Counted from the stretch's first letter, positions 6,403-14,564 are shown. The stretch: 17,533 nucleotides of DNA from Streptomyces sp. NRRL F-4489 (GCF_001509485.1 NZ_LLZI01000021.1:1-17533); one strand, 5' to 3'. Notes: generated from the sequence alone by a model not told the origin. Translations and numbers: made by a program.

Positions 6403-7059
6403 TCAGCCCCGCCGCCAGTCCGTCTCGATCGCCGGCCCGATGTGGTCCAGGTAGGACTCGGTCACCTCGCGGATCGCCGCCACGCTGCAGTCGTGTCCCT
6501 CGCCCCACACCTTCCCGGCCACCCGCATCACCCCGCTGAACGCCGCGACCACCACCCGCGGCCGCGGATCGGCGTCCACGTCCAGCCCCTCGCGCCGGGC
6601 GATCAACTGGGCGATCTGCTCCTCCAGTTCCGTGGAACGCCGCAGATGCGCGGCGACCAGCGCCGGCGTCGACTCGATCATCCGGTACGAGCGCATGTGC
6701 AGGTCCACCGGGATCGTCGACGCGATGGTCTCCCCGATGTCGTCCCAGGCGGCCAGCACGGCGCTGCGCAGCGCGGTCAGCGGCTGCTCCTCGGCCGGCC
6801 GCCCCCGCAGCTCGTCCAGGAAGCGGGCCTCGATCATGTCCTGGACGGCGAAGACGACTTCCTGCTTGTTGGCGAAGTACCGGAAGAAGGTGCGCTGGGA
6901 GACGTCCACGGCCTCGGCGATCTCGTCGATCGTCGTCTCCTCGTAGCCCTGCTCGGTGAACAGTTCCAGGGCCGCACGGATCAGGGCGTCCCGGGTGCGC
7001 CGCTTCTTGCGTTCACGCAGACCGGGGGCCGGGGTCGTCCGCGGCGTCGGGTCCGTCAT
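6403..7059 (-). CDS. TetR-family transcriptional regulator (probable repressor of the divergent efflux gene)
   Basis: Protein of 218 residues from the ATG at 7059, which has GGAAAGG 9 bp upstream. An in-frame GTG at 7095 would add 12 residues but lacks a ribosome site, so the ATG is preferred. The N-terminal DNA-binding domain (about 22-68) starts RDALIRAALELFTEQGYEET, with recognition helix VSQRTFFRYFANK, a textbook TetR_N signature. The rest is an alpha-helical ligand and dimer domain (about 80-215) of unknown inducer. It is divergent from the MFS transporter gene, with overlapping promoters and matching palindromes in the 115-bp gap. The likely job is repression of both genes, relieved by a transported compound. 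Named relatives cannot be assigned. Confidence 0.93.
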   Translation of the reverse strand: MTDPTPRTTPAPGLRERKKRRTRDALIRAALELFTEQGYEETTIDEIAEAVDVSQRTFFRYFANKQEVVFAVQDMIEARFLDELRGRPAEEQPLTALRSAVLAAWDDIGETIASTIPVDLHMRSYRMIESTPALVAAHLRRSTELEEQIAQLIARREGLDVDADPRPRVVVAAFSGVMRVAGKVWGEGHDCSVAAIREVTESYLDHIGPAIETDWRRG

Positions 7060-7112
7060 CCTGCGCCGCCTTTCCGAGGTGTTCTCGCTGCTCACGATAC
7101 CTGTGAGCTAAA

Positions 7113-7168
7113 TGACAGTTACCGACTGATGAAATGCTTTGTCAACTGTCAGCGACTGACATTAGCCT
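7113..7168. promoter_or_regulatory. Divergent tetR/MFS promoters with TetR operators
   Basis: On the plus strand TTGTCA (7139-7144), an 18-bp spacer and TAGCCT (7163-7168) form a promoter whose expected start falls on the transporter ATG at 7175. On the minus strand TTGACA (7145 down to 7140) is a perfect -35 for tetR, sharing the same bases. The perfect palindrome TGTCAG-CGA-CTGACA (7147-7161) fills the transporter promoter's spacer. A related but imperfect site, TGACAGTTACCGACTGA (7113-7129), lies in the tetR promoter. These are the expected operators of the adjacent TetR protein. Confidence 0.7.
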
Positions 7169-7174
7169 CGAATC

Positions 7175-8776
7175 ATGAGCTCTCAGACCCCGGTCGCCCA
7201 CGTCGCACCGGAACTTCCCGTACCGGAGCCTCGCAAGGGGCTGCGGGGCCATCCCTGGCTGACCCTCTTCTCCGTCGCCATCGGCGTGATGATGGTGGCC
7301 CTCGACGGCACGATCGTCGCCATCGCCAACCCCGCCATCAAGACGGATCTGCACGCCTCCCTCGCCGACGTGCAGTGGATCACCAACGGCTACATGCTCG
7401 CCCTGGCCGTCTCGCTGATCACGGCCGGCAAGCTCGGCGACCGCTTCGGCCACCGCCAGACCTTCCTGATCGGCATCCTCGGCTTCGCCGCCGCCTCCGC
7501 CGCCATCGGGTTCTCCGGCGAGGTGGCCCTGGTCGTCGTCTTCCGGGTGTTCCAGGGGCTCTTCGGCGCGCTGCTGATGCCGGCCGCGCTGGGCCTGCTG
7601 CGCGCCACCTTCCCGGCCGAGAAGCTGAACATGGCCCTCGGCATCTGGGGCATGGTCATCGGCGCCTCCACCGCCGGCGGCCCGATAGTCGGCGGACTGC
7701 TGGTCGAGCACGTCAGCTGGCAGTCCGTGTTCTTCATCAACGTGCCGGTCGGCGTGCTGGCCCTCGTCCTCGGCCTGGTGATCCTCAAGGACCACCGCGC
7801 CGAGAACGCCCCGCGCTCCTTCGACATCCCCGGCATCGTGCTGCTCTCCGGCGCGATGTTCTGCCTGATCTGGCCGCTGATCAAGGCGACGGACTGGGGC
7901 TGGGGCTCCCTGTCCACCTGGGGCTTCCTGGCCGGCGCGGTGGTCCTCTTCGCGCTCTTCGCCGTCCTGGAGAGCCGGGTCCGCGAGCCGCTGATCCCGC
8001 TGCGGATGTTCCGCTCGGTGCCGCTGACCGCCGGCACCGTCCTGATGGTGCTGATGGCCTTCGCCTTCATGGGCGGCCTGTTCTTCGTGACGTTCTACCT
8101 CCAGAACGTCCACGGCCTGAGCCCGGTGGACAGCGGTCTGCGCCTGCTGCCGCTGACCGGCATGATGATCGTCGGCTCCCCGCTGGCCGGTGCGCTCATC
8201 ACCAAGTTCGGCCCGCGCATCCCGCTGGTCGGCGGCATGATCCTCACCGCCGTCGCGATGTACGGCATGTCCGGGCTGGACGCGTCCACCACCACCGGCC
8301 CGATGGCGCTCTGGTTCGCCCTGCTCGGCCTGGGGCTGGCACCGGTCATGGTCGGCGCCACCGAGGTCATCGTGGGCAACGCCCCGCTGGAGCTGTCCGG
8401 TGTGGCCGGCGGGCTCCAGCAGGCCGCGATGCAGGTCGGCGGCAGCCTCGGCACCGCCGTGCTCGGCGCGGTGATGGCTTCCCGCGTCGACCACGAACTC
8501 CCGGGCAACTGGCAGGGCGCCGGCCTCCCGCCGCTGCGGCCCGAGCAGCTGGCCCAGGCGTCCGACGCCGTCTCGGCCGGTATCGCGCCGGTGCCGCCGC
8601 ACACCCCGAAGCCGTTCGCCGACAAGATCATCGCGGTGGCGCACGACACCTTCGTCTCCGGTATGGGCCTGGCCTTCACGGTCGCCTGCGGTGTGGCGAT
8701 CCTCGCCGCCGCCGTCGCGCTGCTCACCAAGCGCGGTGCGAACGCCGCGGCGGGCGCGGGCGTCGGCCACATCTGA
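7175..8776 (+). CDS. DHA2-family MFS drug-efflux transporter (14 TM type)
   Basis: Protein of 533 residues, the usual length for 14-helix drug:H+ antiporters. Motif D1 is LDGTIVAIANPAI (43-55), following the first helix. Motif A is GKLGDRFGHR (85-94), in the loop between helices 2 and 3. The antiporter motif C is GASTAGGPIVGG (163-174). A loop with PLRMFRSVPL separates the middle helices, and the C-terminal helix ends before a short basic tail. It probably exports a hydrophobic antibiotic or toxic metabolite using the proton gradient; the substrate is not predictable. There is no Shine-Dalgarno sequence; the promoter places the 5' end at the ATG itself, so translation is probably leaderless. 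Control by the divergent TetR protein is strongly implied. Confidence 0.95.
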   Translation: MSSQTPVAHVAPELPVPEPRKGLRGHPWLTLFSVAIGVMMVALDGTIVAIANPAIKTDLHASLADVQWITNGYMLALAVSLITAGKLGDRFGHRQTFLIGILGFAAASAAIGFSGEVALVVVFRVFQGLFGALLMPAALGLLRATFPAEKLNMALGIWGMVIGASTAGGPIVGGLLVEHVSWQSVFFINVPVGVLALVLGLVILKDHRAENAPRSFDIPGIVLLSGAMFCLIWPLIKATDWGWGSLSTWGFLAGAVVLFALFAVLESRVREPLIPLRMFRSVPLTAGTVLMVLMAFAFMGGLFFVTFYLQNVHGLSPVDSGLRLLPLTGMMIVGSPLAGALITKFGPRIPLVGGMILTAVAMYGMSGLDASTTTGPMALWFALLGLGLAPVMVGATEVIVGNAPLELSGVAGGLQQAAMQVGGSLGTAVLGAVMASRVDHELPGNWQGAGLPPLRPEQLAQASDAVSAGIAPVPPHTPKPFADKIIAVAHDTFVSGMGLAFTVACGVAILAAAVALLTKRGANAAAGAGVGHI

Positions 8777-8787
8777 CGAACGCCCGG

Positions 8788-8811
8788 ACGGGCCCGCGGC
8801 ACGCGGCCCGT
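8788..8811 (+). terminator. Hairpin terminator of the MFS gene
   Basis: ACGGGC(C)CGCG pairs with CGCGGCCCGT around a GCA loop with one bulged C, giving about 10 bp of stem starting 11 bp after the stop codon. There is no T-run. Confidence 0.6.
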
Positions 8812-9480
8812 TCCACCACGGCGCGGGCCGCACCACGGCGGACCGTCCCACGGCGCGCGGACGACCGAGACCTCCTCGGCCGGCCGCGCGCCGTCGCGTT
8901 TCCCCGGCGGGCCGAACGCGCAGGCCCCACGACGCGCACCAGCCGCGGCCGCCCCGCACCCGCGCGTCACGGCCCCGCGACCGCATCGCATCCGCCCGCC
9001 ACCGTCACGGCCCTCTCCGCCACCGTCACCGCCCCGCGACCGCCCCGCGCCCGCCCGCGGCCGTCAACCCGCCCCTCCGCGGCCCTCCCGGCGCCCATCG
9101 CCCCGAGCCCTTGCGGCAGTTGGCCCCGCTCCGGACGCCGGATCGCTCATCCGGATGACACCGGGCGGGAACCGCGCGACCCCCGCCGCTCCTCCGGGAC
9201 AGCGGGCCCGGCCGCGTCCCGTGCGGCGCCCGCGAGGAACGGTTTCGCCGCCCCCGCGCCGCGGCCCGCCAGGCGTCAACACCGCGTATGAGCAGGCAGG
9301 TTGGCGTCCTGACGGCTGTCCACATCCCCGATCCGGGTGGTGCCGCCGCCCGGGCCTTGGCGGAAGCGTCCGCTCCGCCGCACCCTCGATCCCGAACCCG
9401 CCGCGGGCACCCGCCCGCAGCGGACGCCACCGGCCGCGGCCCGCGCCGACCCGCGCGCACCACCGCCACGGCCCACACAC
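8812..9480. other. C-rich stretch without a convincing gene
   Basis: About 670 bp between the transporter terminator and the I36 gene. Open frames exist on both strands, but their products are Arg/Pro/Ala-rich with no domain, no start signal and no consistent codon bias, so I call none. One 20-bp unit, CGTCAC(G/C)GCCCCGCGACCGC, occurs at 8965-8984 and 9024-9043, with a shorter copy between. The region may be eroded coding sequence or a long untranslated leader. I see no RNA gene. Confidence 0.5.
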
Positions 9481-9495
9481 GGGGGAGAGACTCCG

Positions 9496-9921
9496 ATGCG
9501 CATCCCGACGTCCCGCACCTTCCGCGGCACCGCACTCGTCACCGGCCTCGCCGCGCTCGCCGCGGCCCTGGTCACCCCGGCCGCCCACGGCGCCCCGGCC
9601 GCCGCCCGCGCGGCCGGCGGCTCACGCACCGCCGCCGCCTCCGGCGACTGCGCGCCGGGCCGGCTGTGCCTGTGGCCGCAGGCCGACTTCCGCGGCCGGC
9701 CGCACCACTACGAACTGGCCGGCACCGAGATCGAGAGCTGTGTGACCCTGCCGAAGGGCATGACCGCGGCCTCGTTCGCCAACCGCACCGGCCGCCCGGT
9801 CACCACCTACCAGAGCGCCGTCTGCGCCGAGACCGGCGAGTTCGACACCTACCCGGGCGGCGGCAGCTGGGTGCCGCGCTCGCCTTACCAGGTAAGGGCG
9901 TTCAAGCTGTGGGAGCACTGA
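9496..9921 (+). CDS. Secreted peptidase inhibitor I36-family protein
   Basis: Protein of 141 residues. The ATG at 9496 follows GGGGGAGAGA by 5 bp, a strong ribosome site; upstream in-frame starts lack one. Residues 1-32 form a signal peptide (basic N-terminus, hydrophobic core GTALVTGLAALAAALV, then AAHGA as the likely cleavage site). A low-complexity Ala linker is followed by the compact domain 50-141, starting GDCAPGRLCLWPQADFRG. Four Cys (52, 58, 82, 110) could make two disulfides. This is the pattern of the I36 family, whose type member is the Streptomyces metalloproteinase inhibitor SMPI, a crystallin-like beta fold. Many family members have unproven inhibitory activity, so the target is open. 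The gene is monocistronic and converges on aceE. Confidence 0.85.
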   Translation: MRIPTSRTFRGTALVTGLAALAAALVTPAAHGAPAAARAAGGSRTAAASGDCAPGRLCLWPQADFRGRPHHYELAGTEIESCVTLPKGMTAASFANRTGRPVTTYQSAVCAETGEFDTYPGGGSWVPRSPYQVRAFKLWEH

Positions 9922-9945
9922 GCGGGCCGGCCGCGGCGGTAGCGC

Positions 9946-9986
9946 CGCGCCCCCCGGGCGACGGGATCCGTCGGCCGGGGGGCGCG
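9946..9986. terminator. Bidirectional terminator between the I36 gene and aceE
   Basis: CGCGCCCCCCGG (9946-9957) pairs exactly with CCGGGGGGCGCG (9975-9986). Inside this, GACGG pairs with CCGTC around GAT, giving 17 base pairs with one 2x2 internal loop. It lies between two convergent stop codons (9921 and 10020) and can serve both transcripts. Confidence 0.85.
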
Positions 9987-10019
9987 GGGGAGAGGGTGCG
10001 GCGGCAGGCCGCGGGGAGG

Positions 10020-12767
10020 TCAGGCGTCGCCGCCGGCCTCACCCGCGTCGGCGGCCGTCACGTCCAGGAGCTGGTAGCGGTCGATCGCCTGCTTGAGCAG
10101 CGACCGGTCGACCTTGCCCTCCTTGGCCAGCTCGGTGAGCACGCCCAGCACGATCGACTGCGCGTCGATGTGGAAGAAGCGGCGGGCCGCGCCGCGGGTG
10201 TCGGCGAAGCCGAAACCGTCCGCGCCCAGCGACTGGTACGTGCCGGGCACCCAGCGCGCGATCTGGTCCGGGACGGAGCGCATCCAGTCCGAGACCGCGA
10301 TCTTCGGGCCCTCGGCGCCCTGGAGCTTCTGCGTCACGTACGGGACGCGCTGCTCCTCCTCCGGGTGCAGGAGGTTGTGCTCCTCGGCCGCGACCGCGTC
10401 CCGGCGCAGCTCGTTCCAGGAGGTCGCCGACCAGACATCGGCCTTGACGTTCCACTCCTCGGCGAGGATCCGCTGGGCCTCGACGGCCCACGGGACCGCG
10501 ACGCCCGAGGCGAGGATCTGGGCCCGGTGCTCGCCCTTCTCGCCCGGCGCGATCCGGTGCAGACCCTTCAGGATGCCCTCGACGTCGACGTCCTCCGGCT
10601 CCGCCGGGTGCACGATCGGCTCGTTGTAGACGGTGAGGTAGTAGAAGACGTCCTCGCCCGGCTGCCCGTCGGCGGTCTCGCCGTACATCCGCCGCAGACC
10701 GTCCCTGACGATGTGCGCGATCTCGTAGCCGTAGGCCGGGTCGTAGGCGACACAGGCCGGGTTGGTGGAGGCCAGCAGCTGGGAGTGGCCGTCCGCGTGC
10801 TGGAGGCCCTCACCGGTCAGCGTGGTGCGGCCGGCGGTCGCGCCGAGCACGAAGCCGCGCGCGAGCTGGTCGGCCATCTGCCAGAACTGGTCGCCGGTCC
10901 GCTGGAAACCGAACATCGAGTAGAAGACGTAGACCGGGATCAGCGGCTCGTTGTGGGTGGCGTACGCCGAGCCGGCGGCGATCAGGGAGGCGGTGCAGCC
11001 GGCCTCGGTGATGCCGTCGTGCAGCATCTGGCCGGTCGGCGACTCCTTGTAGGCCAGCAGCAGCTCGCGGTCGACCGACTCGTAGCTCTGGCCCAGCGGG
11101 TTGTAGATCTTGGCGGACGGGAAGAACGCGTCCATACCGAAGGTCCGGTACTCGTCCGGGGCGATCGGCACGAAGCGCTTGCCGATCTCCTTGTCCCGCA
11201 TCAGGTCCTTCAGGATGCGGACGAACGCCATGGTCGTGGCGATCTTCTGCTGCCCCGAGCCCTTCTTGGCGGTTGCGTACGCCTTGTCGCCGGGCAGCTG
11301 CAGCGGCTTGGCGCGCACGACCCGGGTCGGCACATAGCCGCCCAGCGCCTTGCGGCGGTCGTGCATGTACTGGATCTCCTCGGAGTCCGGGCCCGGGTGG
11401 TAGTACGGCGGCAGGCCGTCCTCGAGGTCCTTGTCCGGGATGGGGAGGTGCAGCCGGTCGCGGAAGCGCTTGAGGTCCTCGACCGTCAGCTTCTTCATCT
11501 GGTGCGTGGCGTTGCGGCCCTCGAAGTTCGGGCCGAGAGTCCAGCCCTTGACGGTCTGGGCCAGGATCACGGTCGGCTGGCCCTTGTGGGCCTTGGCCGC
11601 CGCGTACGCCGCGTAGATCTTCCGGTGGTCGTGGCCGCCGCGGCCCAGGTGGAGGATCTGGTCGTCGGTCATGTTCGCGACCATCGCGCGCAGCCGGTGG
11701 TCGTCACCGAAGAAGTGCTCGCGGATGTACGCACCGGTCTCGGTGGCGTAGGTCTGGAACTGCCCGTCGGGGGTGCTGTTGAGCTTGTTGACCAGGATGC
11801 CGTCGCGGTCCTGCGCCAGCAGCGGGTCCCAGCTGCGGTCCCAGACCAGCTTGATGACGTTCCAGCCGGCGCCGCGGAACTGCGACTCCAGCTCCTGCAT
11901 GATCTTGCCGTTGCCGCGGACCGGGCCGTCCAGCCGCTGGAGGTTGCAGTTGACGACGAAAGTGAGGTTGTCCAGGCCCTCGCGGGCGGCGATGGACAGC
12001 TGGCCGAGCGACTCCGGCTCGTCCATCTCGCCGTCGCCGAGGAACGCCCAGACATGCGACTTGGAGGTGTCGGCGATGCCGCGGGCCTCCATGTAGCGGT
12101 TCATCCGGGCCTGGTAGATCGCGCCGAGCGGGCCGAGGCCCATCGAGACGGTCGGGAACTCCCAGAAGTCCGGCATCAGCCGCGGGTGCGGATAGCTGGA
12201 CAGGCCGTGCGGGGCCTTGGACTTCTCCTGGCGGAACGCGTCGAGCTGCTCCTCGGAGAGCCGGTCCAGCAGGAACGCGCGGGCGTAGATACCGGGCGAG
12301 GCGTGGCCCTGGAAGAAGATCTGGTCGCCGCCGTCGCCCTCGTCCTTGCCGCGGAAGAAGTGGTTGAAGCCCACGTCGTAGAGCGAGGCGGAGGAGGCGA
12401 AGGTGGCGATGTGGCCGCCGACGCCGATGCCCGGGCGCTGGGCGCGGGAGACCATGACGGCGGCGTTCCACCGGGTCGCGTTGAGGACCTTGCGCTCGAT
12501 CTCCTCGTTGCCGGGGAAGAACGGCTCGTCCTTGGTCGCGATGGTGTTGACGTAGTCCGTGCTGCGCATCTCGGGCACGGCCACACGCCGTTCGCGGGCG
12601 CGCTCGATCAGGCGGAGCATGAGGTAGCGGGCACGTTCCCGGCCTCGCTCGTCGACGGCCGCGTCGAGCGAGTCGAGCCATTCCTGGGTCTCTTCGGGAT
12701 CGAAGTCCGGGACCTGGCTGGGAAGGCCGCCAATGATGATCGGGTTTCGATCGGATCCGGAAGCCAC
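10020..12767 (-). CDS. aceE: Pyruvate dehydrogenase E1 component, homodimeric type
   Basis: Protein of 915 residues, the normal size for the single-chain E1. It decarboxylates pyruvate with thiamine diphosphate and transfers the acetyl group to lipoyl-E2 of the cytoplasmic pyruvate dehydrogenase complex. Key signs are [15 protein letters not shown] with active-site His119, the ThDP/Mg motif opening at [10 protein letters not shown] (244-253) and closing at [14 protein letters not shown] (273-286), and the later [16 protein letters not shown] segment. The GTG start at 12767 follows AAGGAA by 4 bp and gives the family's usual N-terminus; a longer frame to 12881 has no ribosome site. Streptomyces often have more than one aceE copy. 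Divergently placed DUF3052 and AhpE-like genes match the arrangement I recall from other actinobacteria. Confidence 0.97.
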   Translation of the reverse strand: MASGSDRNPIIIGGLPSQVPDFDPEETQEWLDSLDAAVDERGRERARYLMLRLIERARERRVAVPEMRSTDYVNTIATKDEPFFPGNEEIERKVLNATRWNAAVMVSRAQRPGIGVGGHIATFASSASLYDVGFNHFFRGKDEGDGGDQIFFQGHASPGIYARAFLLDRLSEEQLDAFRQEKSKAPHGLSSYPHPRLMPDFWEFPTVSMGLGPLGAIYQARMNRYMEARGIADTSKSHVWAFLGDGEMDEPESLGQLSIAAREGLDNLTFVVNCNLQRLDGPVRGNGKIMQELESQFRGAGWNVIKLVWDRSWDPLLAQDRDGILVNKLNSTPDGQFQTYATETGAYIREHFFGDDHRLRAMVANMTDDQILHLGRGGHDHRKIYAAYAAAKAHKGQPTVILAQTVKGWTLGPNFEGRNATHQMKKLTVEDLKRFRDRLHLPIPDKDLEDGLPPYYHPGPDSEEIQYMHDRRKALGGYVPTRVVRAKPLQLPGDKAYATAKKGSGQQKIATTMAFVRILKDLMRDKEIGKRFVPIAPDEYRTFGMDAFFPSAKIYNPLGQSYESVDRELLLAYKESPTGQMLHDGITEAGCTASLIAAGSAYATHNEPLIPVYVFYSMFGFQRTGDQFWQMADQLARGFVLGATAGRTTLTGEGLQHADGHSQLLASTNPACVAYDPAYGYEIAHIVRDGLRRMYGETADGQPGEDVFYYLTVYNEPIVHPAEPEDVDVEGILKGLHRIAPGEKGEHRAQILASGVAVPWAVEAQRILAEEWNVKADVWSATSWNELRRDAVAAEEHNLLHPEEEQRVPYVTQKLQGAEGPKIAVSDWMRSVPDQIARWVPGTYQSLGADGFGFADTRGAARRFFHIDAQSIVLGVLTELAKEGKVDRSLLKQAIDRYQLLDVTAADAGEAGGDA

Positions 12768-13296
12768 GCTGTTCCTTCGTGTTCGGTTCGTGTCGTGCTC
12801 TGCCTGCGATTGCCGCTGTGCACGGGGACGAATGCTGTCTGTGCCTTGTGTCGCGCCGTCTTCCATCGTGTACCGAGCCACTGGGATACGTCACCTCTAC
12901 CGATGGGTAACCACCCGCTGAGAGATGGCGCTGCGAGGGCCGATTCCCCGGTCGTTGACGGGGGCGGCCAAATCGCAACCATACGCCCATCTCGAAACGC
13001 GCCCGCGAAGGGCCGCACGGCACCCGGTAAGCGGACCCGGAATGCTCCGATACCCTGCGCGGGGGCCATTCCTTCCCCCCTACCCCATATACCCGGCACA
13101 ATGCTGTGGTGCGTATCACTTCATGGTGTCCTGGTGGGGACGGGGCCGCGGCGGGAAGCCCGCTGATCGTCACCGTTTCGGCGGTCTCGATCGCCGGGTA
13201 CTTGCGCGATCCGCCCGTCACGTGTGGACTACGCCCAATGCTCCGCGCACGCGCGGGGTCCCCGAGCATTTTCCGAAAGATGACAGGAGGCAATCC
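12768..13296. promoter_or_regulatory. Divergent regulatory gap between aceE and the DUF3052 gene
   Basis: A 529-bp non-coding region, long for a divergent pair. It is visibly less GC-rich than its neighbours. TTGACG (12955-12960, plus) is the best -35-like hexamer, but no good -10 follows. TACCGATGGGTA (12899-12910) is a short palindrome, as is CACAATGCTGTG (13097-13108). GCGGG-AAG-CCCGC (13151-13163) is a small hairpin. The nonamer AATGCTCCG occurs at 13041 and 13237. I recognise no known riboswitch. Confidence 0.45.
13237..13272 (+). promoter_or_regulatory. Attenuator-like hairpin in the DUF3052 leader
   Basis: AATGCTC (13237-13243) pairs exactly with GAGCATT (13264-13270), enclosing an inner CGCGC-AC-GCGCG hairpin. 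The stem ends in a TTTT run (13269-13272), unusual in this GC-rich DNA. It lies 12 bp before the AGGAGG ribosome site of the DUF3052 gene, so it could end transcription early or control access to the start. Confidence 0.5.
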
Positions 13297-13725
13297 GTGA
13301 GCGCGACCGCGGACCACGCGGAGGAGCGGACCAACCCTGCCGCCAAGCTGGGGTTCGAGCCCGGACAGGTGGTCCTGGAGATCGGCTACGACGACGACGT
13401 CGAGCAGGATCTCCGAGAAAGCATTGAGGCCATCATCGGCCAGGGACTTGAGGACGAGGACTACGACGATGTCGCCGATGTCGTCCTCCTGTGGTTCCGG
13501 GACGAGGACGGCGATCTCACGGACGCGCTGGTGGACGCCATCAGTCTGCTCGACGAAGGCGGCCACATCTGGCTGCTGACGCCCAAGACGGGGCGCGGGG
13601 GCTACATCGAGCCGAGCGATATCAACGAAGCCGCGCAGACCGCGGGTCTGTCCCAGACCCGGAGCATCAACGCGGGCAAGGACTGGACCGGCAGCCGGCT
13701 GATCTCGCCGCAGTCCAAGCGCTGA
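13297..13725 (+). CDS. DUF3052 family protein of unknown function
   Basis: Protein of 142 residues. The GTG at 13297 is preceded by a perfect AGGAGG with a 6-bp gap, so translation should be efficient. No signal peptide or membrane segment is seen, so it is cytoplasmic. It is acidic, especially in GYDDDVEQDLRES (about 30-42) and LEDEDYDDVADVV, with a beta-strand-like WLLTPKTGRGG segment and a C-terminal NAGKDWTGSRLIS. The pattern fits the actinobacterial DUF3052 family. No catalytic motif is evident. It is divergent from aceE and in line with the AhpE-like gene, from which a strong terminator separates it. In mycobacteria I recall a homologue lying between aceE and ahpE, which suggests a link to central metabolism or redox balance, unproven. 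Confidence 0.88.
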   Translation: MSATADHAEERTNPAAKLGFEPGQVVLEIGYDDDVEQDLRESIEAIIGQGLEDEDYDDVADVVLLWFRDEDGDLTDALVDAISLLDEGGHIWLLTPKTGRGGYIEPSDINEAAQTAGLSQTRSINAGKDWTGSRLISPQSKR

Positions 13726-13762
13726 TCGCGTCCGGGCGCTGACCGCGTCCCCGTACCGTCCT

Positions 13763-13803
13763 CGCCGAGCCCCCTCCGGGCCCCTCCCGGATGGGGCTCG
13801 GCG
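13763..13803 (+). terminator. Strong hairpin after the DUF3052 gene
   Basis: GCCGAGCCCC and GGGGCTCGGC (outer arms) plus TCCGGG and CCCGGA (inner arms) give about 17 base pairs with one mismatch and a 5-base loop. It begins 37 bp past the stop codon and insulates the peroxiredoxin gene downstream. Confidence 0.85.
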
Positions 13804-13843
13804 CAGTTCAGGAGGGGTGCGGCGGGGGCCGGGCCGGGCCGCG

Positions 13844-13849
13844 TAGGGT
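13844..13849 (+). promoter_or_regulatory. Candidate -10 box of the peroxiredoxin gene
   Basis: TAGGGT lies 42 bp before the ATG. The -35 region is GC-rich with no consensus. It falls between the upstream terminator and the gene, so a promoter is required in this interval. Confidence 0.4.
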
Positions 13850-13891
13850 GGTCGCGTCCAAGTTGTGCGTGACGCGGAAGGAAGCACTCCC

Positions 13892-14350
13892 ATGGCGATC
13901 GAGGCCGGCACCAAGGCTCCGGATTTCGAGCTGAAGAACCAGCACGGCGAGCTGGTCAGGCTCTCCGACTTCCGCGGCGAGAAGAACGTCGTCCTGCTCT
14001 TCTACCCCTTCGCCTTCACCGGCGTGTGCACCGGTGAGCTGTGCGCGCTCCGCGACGAGCTGCCGAAGTTCGTCAACGACGACGTCCAGCTGCTCGCGGT
14101 CTCCAACGACTCGCCGTTCTCGCTGCGCGTCTTCGCCGAGCAGGAGGGCCTTGAGTACCCGCTGCTGTCGGACTTCTGGCCGCACGGCGCGGCCTCAAAG
14201 GCGTACGGCGTCTTCGACGAGGAGAAGGGCTGCGCGGTGCGCGGCACCTTCGTGATCGACAAGGAGGGCGTGGTCCGCTGGACGGTCGTCAACGGCCTGC
14301 CGGACGCCCGCGACCTCAACGACTACGTCAAGGCCCTCGAAGCCCTGTAG
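13892..14350 (+). CDS. ahpE: AhpE-like peroxiredoxin
   Basis: Protein of 152 residues, cytoplasmic, reducing hydrogen or organic peroxides through a peroxidatic Cys. The motif PFAFTGVCTGELC (39-51) carries Thr43 and peroxidatic Cys46. Arg117 in AVRGTFVID is the conserved active-site Arg. The FTGVC-GEL context resembles mycobacterial AhpE rather than BCP/PrxQ, which has a resolving Cys five residues after the first. Here Cys51 is also five after Cys46, and Cys114 is a third, so the resolving mechanism is uncertain. The ATG at 13892 has AAGGAAG 7 bp upstream; an upstream in-frame start at 13865 lacks one. It stands alone between terminators, downstream of the DUF3052 gene and near aceE. Confidence 0.93.
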   Translation: MAIEAGTKAPDFELKNQHGELVRLSDFRGEKNVVLLFYPFAFTGVCTGELCALRDELPKFVNDDVQLLAVSNDSPFSLRVFAEQEGLEYPLLSDFWPHGAASKAYGVFDEEKGCAVRGTFVIDKEGVVRWTVVNGLPDARDLNDYVKALEAL

Positions 14351-14359
14351 GCCGCATCC

Positions 14360-14401
14360 GGCCCGGGTCCGCGGCGGCTCGCCCGGAGCGGACCCCGGGC
14401 C
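14360..14401 (+). terminator. Terminator of the peroxiredoxin gene
   Basis: GGCCCGGGTCCGC (14360-14372) pairs with GCGGACC(C)CGGGCC (14388-14401) with one bulged C. The stem is 13 bp with a 15-base loop and starts 9 bp after the stop codon. Confidence 0.85.
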
Positions 14402-14425
14402 CGTGTGTGGCGGCCGTCCCGGCGA

Positions 14426-14445
14426 CCGGCCGGACATCCGGCCGG
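14426..14445. repeat. Perfect 9-bp inverted repeat upstream of terD
   Basis: CCGGCCGGA (14426-14434) and TCCGGCCGG (14437-14445) are separated by two bases. It may be a second terminator hairpin or an operator for terD, whose -10 box lies 40 bp on. A short direct repeat GGAACCG (14444-14450 and 14473-14479) follows. Confidence 0.45.
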
Positions 14446-14484
14446 AACCGTGCGCGATATCTGCGTCCGGCGGGAACCGGTCAC

Positions 14485-14490
14485 TAGGAT
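14485..14490 (+). promoter_or_regulatory. Candidate -10 box of terD
   Basis: TAGGAT is a good Streptomyces -10 hexamer, 74 bp before the GTG start. The -35 position (about 14461-14467) reads CTGCGTC, a weak match. The leader would be about 70 bases. Confidence 0.45.
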
Positions 14491-14564
14491 CCAATCGTTG
14501 ATCCGATGCCATGCACGATGGGGGCGCACATCATGACGTACCCCTCGAATCTATGGGAGGACTC

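Noticed and set aside
7142..8986. Open frame of 614 codons on the minus strand, rich in Gly, Glu, His and Gln
   Set aside because: It lies antisense to the MFS transporter, which has all its family motifs.
9026..9588. Possible small minus-strand genes in the gap before the I36 gene
   Set aside because: Products are Gly/Arg/Ala-rich, lack a ribosome site or domain, and overlap the I36 start on the other strand.
9288..13166. Open frame of 1292 codons on the plus strand
   Set aside because: It runs antisense through the whole of aceE, whose protein is unmistakable. The predicted product is Val/Leu/Arg/Gly-rich and domainless; long antisense frames are an artefact of GC-rich codon usage.
11704..13914. 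Open frame of 736 codons on the minus strand
   Set aside because: It overlaps the start of aceE in another frame and continues antisense through the DUF3052 gene; the product is low-complexity.
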